Part shown: piece after piece, positions 6,791-10,469 of the stretch
Layout: every line of letters starts with the position of its first letter
Numbering within the stretch: position 1 is the first letter of the stretch
Origin: Pelagophyceae sp. CCMP2097
Taxonomy: Eukaryota > Sar > Pelagophyceae
Assembly: GCA_026770575.1 (NCBI GenBank)
Contig: MU657365.1
Coordinates: 77,722-88,190 of the forward strand
Direction of reading: 5' to 3'
DNA length: 10,469 bases
Notes under the pieces: model-generated
What the model was told of the DNA's origin: nothing
Databases searched by the model: none
The model's input: only the letters and a program-made list of their open reading frames with translations
Made by a program: the position numbers and the translations under genes

Positions 6791-7020
6791 CCTGGGCGGG
6801 CGTCGCTTGCAACGTCCCGAGCAAAATGGCCGTGGGTCAAACTTCTCGACGGCGGTGCGTGGCCATGGGCCAGAAGCGACCGACTCGCATGGGCTGAAAG
6901 ACTCGCGTACTCGTAGAGTGAAACGTGCCACAGCAGCGCGTCCTCGCTCGCCGTCGAAATGCGCGCCGTCGCACGAGCACGCGCAACTGTAGATACGCGT
7001 CGAGCGCCGTCCGCGGCGCG
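6791..7020 (-). pseudogene. Dispersed block, copy 2 (possible decayed minus-strand gene fragment)
   Basis: The second copy of the 3195-3340 block. Here the minus-strand frame is open through STASEDALLWHVSLYEYA and is part of a 219-codon minus-strand open frame (6757-7416). In GC-rich DNA that length alone is weak evidence, and the homology to copy 1 jumps between frames, so any gene is decayed or multi-exon. No product can be named. Confidence 0.3.
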
Positions 7021-7649
7021 CCCGTCGCAACTTCCCAGAGCCGCGCCGTCGATTTCCGGCTCGTCGAGGGAAGAGGCCAGCAGATCCGTGTGTTTGGATG
7101 GTGTTTTGAAACACCAGTATATTCGAGCCAGACGACTCGGATGCTTGTCCCGGATGTCTGAAGAGTCTGACGAGGTTGATCTTTTGCCCAGAGGGGTTGA
7201 TCTCGGTGCCCGACGCGGTTCATCTCCGCAGTCGTTGCTCGGCCGCTCGTACACTGCAACCTGCGGGAAACTATTATAAAGAGGGTATCGGAAATGCCCG
7301 GGCAAGCGGGTCTGCTCAAGGAGACTCTGTCTCGGAGATCCAATTGCGCTACAGACATCCAAGGAAGTTAGTCGCCCCAGCTGGAGACGGCGCGAACCGA
7401 GCTCACAGGTCGGCATTCACTGCGAATGATTATGGGTAGTCATCATCATCGCGCGATCGATCCCGATTCCGATAAAAATCAAGGACACAGCAAGACGGAC
7501 GCTGATATCTCGCGGATAGAACATGCGTGCGTGCGTCGCGGTGCTCGAAAGGCGGCGGCGACGGCCCAGCGCGGCCCTCGCGAAGAGCGACCGGCAACTC
7601 CGAGAGGGAGAAGTTTCGCTCTTCGTGGGCGATGCGCATGCAACCTTAT
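7021..7649. other. No gene called
   Basis: Composition is more balanced than in the genes. Open frames exist on both strands, but none has a recognisable motif or a paralogue in the window. ATTATAAAGAG at 7273-7283 resembles a TATA box. A possible downstream frame on the + strand is only 77-87 codons and unconvincing. A short minus-strand frame at 7417-7671 has one hydrophobic patch (LAVSLIFIGIGI). I would not annotate either. Confidence 0.3.
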
Positions 7650-7684
7650 CGCTCAATGAATTTCCCGGCAAGGCTCATTCAAAA
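7650..7684. repeat. Short block shared by the upstream regions of genes B and C (copy 2)
   Basis: Partner of 4262-4294: TCGCTCAATGAATTTCC, then AAGGCTCATTCAAA. It probably marks the left edge of the gene C duplication unit. Confidence 0.5.
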
Positions 7685-7807
7685 AGCAGCTGACATGTCC
7701 GCCGGGACGTGGTCCGTTGGCTCGAGATGCGGTGAGGATGACCCGGAGCTCGTTACACGGCACTCCCTTCCGAGGTCTCCTGCGCCTCGGCGCGACGACC
7801 GGGCCTT

Positions 7808-8028
7808 TGCGTCGCAAATGCAAATCGAAAAGAGTTTCGGATTTCAAAAAATAAAAATTGATTTCCGATTTCAAAAAAGACCTCTCGAATTCCGATTTCA
7901 AAAAAGTTTCAAAAAAAGACCATTTTCTTTCGGTTTTGATATTCGTCCAACGCAATTACACAAACAGAAGCGTTCGGGATTCCAGCTCCGCGCCGCTCCG
8001 CGCCGCGCCGCCCCTCCGCCCTCGCGCC
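7808..8028 (+). promoter_or_regulatory. AT-rich 5' block of gene C, with 27-bp tandem repeats
   Basis: A sharp AT-rich island at 7818-7950 precedes a GC-rich leader. CCGATTTCAAAAAAG occurs exactly at 7865-7879 and 7892-7906. A third variant, CGGATTTCAAAAAAT, at 7838-7852 keeps the same 27-bp register. A further TTTCAAAAAAAG follows at 7907-7918. The T-rich then A-rich motif recurs, less regularly, before genes A and B. The leader ends CCCTCGCGCC directly before the ATG. Confidence 0.5.
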
Positions 8029-9797
8029 ATGCAGCACATCGCCGCCGCGCGCGGCACCGATCCGGTGCGCAGCGGCGCCTTTTTAGTGTTTCCCCCCCTC
8101 ATCGCTTTTTGGGGAACCTCTCCCTCTGCGCTCCGACGGGGACGCGCGCGCGCCGCGCCCAACCCGTTGCCGCGTAGGCGCCGACGGTCTACTTCTACGA
8201 AACGACGCAGTTCGGCGTTGTTCAGTACCTCGGCGACGACGCGTATGACGCCTACGTCGACGCGGCGTACGCAAAGTTTGACTTCGACAACTTCGACAAC
8301 GCCTACGAGCACGGCTACGAGCGGCACCCGAAGCACGACGACCACGCCCCCGCGGCGCAGGCGCACGCGCGCGGCTGGCGCACGTCGTACGCGCACGCGC
8401 GCGGCTGGCGAAAGTGCCGAAGCTACGCCGACGACGTCGAGGACTACGACTCGGACGACTCGGACGACTCGGACGACTCGGACGGCGCGGTGGGCGGCTT
8501 CCCGGCGCCGCACCCCTCCATCCTCGGCGGCTTTGGCTTTTTGCGCGTGGCCGCGCCGAGCTTCCTGCGCGTGGCCGTGCCGAAACGCGCGCGCGAGGAC
8601 GACCTCGACGGGCGGGATTTTGCGAGGCGCCGCGTTACCACCGCTTTTGCACACGACCAAGGCGCGCTCCCGCGGCCGGACGTCGGCGGCGCGCGGAAGA
8701 TGGCCATCGTCCTCGACGAGGAGAAGGAGAGCGACGACGACGCGCCGCCGCTGGCCGCCGCGGCCGCATCAAGCGGCGGCGCGCCCCTCGCCGGCGGCGA
8801 CTGCGCGGCCAACGACGACGGCGACTTCGCGGCGGACGACGACGATTCCTCGGTTGTCTCTTACACGCCCGACGCCGACGACTTGGACGTTTTCGACGAC
8901 GCGGGCCTACTCTTCGCGCCACGCGTGCCGCCCGCTGTCGACGCGCCTCCAGTCTTCGAGCCGCGCGCCGCCGCGCTGGACGCGGCGACTACGTGGCGCC
9001 CGCCGGCGCCGCCGCCGGCCGCGCGAAGCCCGCGCAGCGTTGCGGACTTTGATGCGGCGGAGCCCTCGTGGGCCCTCGACGGGCTGCGCATCGCAGCGCC
9101 ACCCGCGGCGCCGGCGCCAGCGTTTGCGCACGGCGCGCCCGCCGCCGGCGCGAAGCGCGCGCGGTCGGTCGAAGTGGACCAGCGCCGCGTGGCGCGGCGT
9201 GCGACCGAGGACTTGGAGTCGGAAGAGTCGGAAGATGACGACGACGACAACTCGGTCGCCACCATGCTAAACGTCGCTCTGTGGCCGGCCGCGCTGGCGC
9301 AGCGCAACGTCTCGGCGTCGCCAGAACCCCTTTTTTCAAGCGCCGGCAGCCACGGCGCGCTCTCGCGCTTGTCTGGCGACGGCACTCGGTGGATCCCCAT
9401 CGTCATCGACGAGGAGGAGAGCGACGGCGCCGCGCTCGGCTCGAAGCGCGCGCGGTGGGCCGACGTGGCAACGCGCCGCGTGGAGCGGCGCGTGCACGGG
9501 TCCGAGGACGACGACCCCGACGATGACGTGTCCGTGGCCACAACCATCTTCGACGACGGCTCCCTGGCGGCGGTGGGCGAAACGCAGGCGCCCAAGGACG
9601 AAGCGCCGGTCGAAGGCGCACCGGTCGATGGCGCACCGGTCGATGGCGCGGAGCCCGCGGTCGCCGCCGTTTCGCCGGCGGCAACGTCGGACGCTTCGTC
9701 GGCGCTGGGCGACGCCGAGTGGTTTTTGCGCGCCTGGGAGCGAAGGACGATTATTTACATCGACGCAACGGCGGTGCACTGCGCGTACGCCCACTAA
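8029..9797 (+). CDS. Gene C: two-exon gene for an acidic, KRAR-containing low-complexity protein, 551 aa (exons 8029-8064 and 8178-9797)
   Basis: I do not recognise the family. Exon 1 encodes 12 residues (MQHIAAARGTDP), nearly the gene A start. Exon 2 begins with APT directly after an in-frame TAG and ends at TAA 9795. The N-terminal part is Tyr/Asp/Phe-rich. A Ser-Asp-Asp run (8451-8483) follows, then FLRVAAP and FLRVAVP (133-147) leading into the first KRAR (148). AIVLDEE is at 188 and PIVIDEEESD at 419. KRAR recurs at 338 and 435, each followed by RRV-RR, a run of Glu/Asp, then SVAT (371 and 464). SVVS at 237 follows another acid run. Three APV(E/D)G units lie at 9603-9647. The mix of basic clusters, long acid runs and aliphatic-acidic motifs suggests a disordered nuclear protein, but that is inference. 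No catalytic motif, signal peptide or membrane segment is visible. Confidence 0.7.
8065..8177 (+). other. Intron of gene C (113 bases)
   Basis: It begins GTGCGC and ends CCGCGTAG, and its GGCGCCTTTTT segment echoes the other two introns. The last TAG (8175-8177) is in the exon 2 frame. Removing the intron joins a codon-complete exon 1 to a 539-residue frame. Confidence 0.7.
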
Positions 9798-10360
9798 GCG
9801 CTTTCCCTGCCCCGCCACAGTTCATCATAAAAAGAAGCACCGCACCGACCCACGCCGCGCCGGGCCCGAGTTTCGCCGACCGCGGAGAGGCTCCGAGGGA
9901 GGCGATGGGAGCGGGGCCTCGTAAGGGACCGAGGAGCGCCCGAGTCGCTTCACAGCGCGTGCAAGGGCACGCACGCCGCGCAACGGGCGCTCGCCGAGCG
10001 TGTTCGACGCGCGACGAGGCTCCAGGAGGACATTGGCCGGCGTAGTGCGTCTCTGGCTCCGGGCCGAGCCGCCGCGCAGGGCGTTCTGGGCTCCCATATG
10101 GGACACGGGGGTCCCATGTGGGACCACCGCGGAACGTGCCAATTCGGTCAAGCCGGGCCGGCTACCGGTGGGTGCGTCATGCGGGGCGCCCAATATCGCA
10201 GACTTTCGCGCCCACGGCGGCAGCGGCAGTGAGGCTCACGCCCCACGGCAGTTTCGAGAGGTAATACAATCTGTCAACTGCAGTTTTCGTCGGTTGGAGT
10301 TTGGCCCTGTTGGGAGTCATAGAGGACGTCGCGCTGAGTCCGGCAATGCCATGTCCTAAA
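9798..10360. other. Downstream region of gene C, no gene called
   Basis: CATCATAAAAAGAAG (9824-9838) is a local A-rich spot near the probable transcript end. The rest is GC-rich, with open frames of 108-122 codons on both strands that have no recognisable features. The shared block found after genes A and B was not seen here. Confidence 0.35.
10092..10123. promoter_or_regulatory. Two 12-bp palindromes spaced 20 bp apart
   Basis: TCCCATATGGGA (10092-10103) is a perfect palindrome. TCCCATGTGGGA (10112-10123) differs at one base. Their starts are exactly 20 bp apart, about two helical turns, which would put them on the same DNA face. This could be a binding site for a dimeric factor or part of a hairpin, or chance. 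Confidence 0.35.
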
Positions 10361-10444
10361 AAAATCTTTTGTTAATTACAAGAGCGCGCCGGAGGCACAC
10401 GGAGGACCCGAAGGATACAGCCAAATCCCATTGCAATGCCCACG

Positions 10445-10464
10445 TAAATAATTGAAATTATTTA
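10445..10464. repeat. AT-rich inverted repeat at the right end
   Basis: TAAATAATT (10445-10453) and AATTATTTA (10456-10464) are perfect 9-bp arms around GA. It ends the window in a region that turns AT-rich from about 10357. It may belong to the promoter or transposon end of the next unit, which cannot be seen. Confidence 0.45.
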
Positions 10465-10469
10465 ACTAA

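Noticed and set aside
7200..7240. A tRNA B-box-like GGTTCATCTCC
   Set aside because: No acceptor, D or anticodon arms could be paired around it.
7858..9270. 470-codon + strand frame overlapping gene C
   Set aside because: It runs from the AT-rich promoter through the intron into a Thr/Arg-rich shadow frame. Splicing gives the coherent acidic frame shared with the paralogues. The intron-retention idea is kept as a finding only.

Overview
This looks like nuclear DNA of a GC-rich single-celled eukaryote, most likely a microalga or other protist. The reasons are two-exon genes with short introns running from GTGC to TAG, very GC-rich Ala/Asp/Arg-biased coding sequence, AT-rich promoter-like blocks, large minisatellite arrays, and a degenerate telomere-like tract. 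I see no bacterial operon structure, rRNA, tRNA or CRISPR. The lineage cannot be fixed from sequence alone; the composition reminds me of stramenopile or haptophyte algae, but that is a guess.

The backbone is three genes on the + strand with the same architecture (A 643-2510, B 4546-5335, C 8029-9797). Each has an AT-rich, T/A-tract block upstream, a tiny first exon beginning ATG-(G/C)AG, an intron of 113-188 bases starting GTGCRC and ending CGCGTAG, and a long second exon read in frame immediately after the intron's TAG. In all three, that TAG would be an in-frame stop if the intron were not removed, and in all three exon 1 ends exactly on a codon boundary. The predicted proteins (559, 216 and 551 residues) match no domain I know. 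They are low-complexity and probably disordered, with a Tyr/Asp/Ala-rich N-terminal part. A and C then carry KR-type basic clusters and long acidic runs. All three carry short aliphatic-acidic motifs resembling SUMO-interacting motifs. A nuclear role is an inference from these motifs only. B ends where the other two continue, so it may be a shortened member.

Between the genes lies repeat-dominated DNA. Positions 1-333 hold a probable small DNA-transposon relic with 15-bp terminal inverted repeats. Between A and B are a 12-bp array (2826-3010), a block also found near 6800-6960, and a composite array that changes from 13-bp to 12-bp units (3341-4241). After that comes a telomere-like tract (4312-4349). 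Between B and C are two copies of a GGGTTCGGG-rich repeat (5576-5770 and 6611-6768). They flank a second composite array with the same 13-to-12-bp order and the same junction sequence, followed by three 94-bp tandem units. Short blocks shared downstream of A and B, and upstream of B and C, show that the locus grew by duplication of gene-plus-flank segments. The last 670 bases hold no convincing gene but contain two palindromes 20 bp apart and a terminal AT-rich palindrome.
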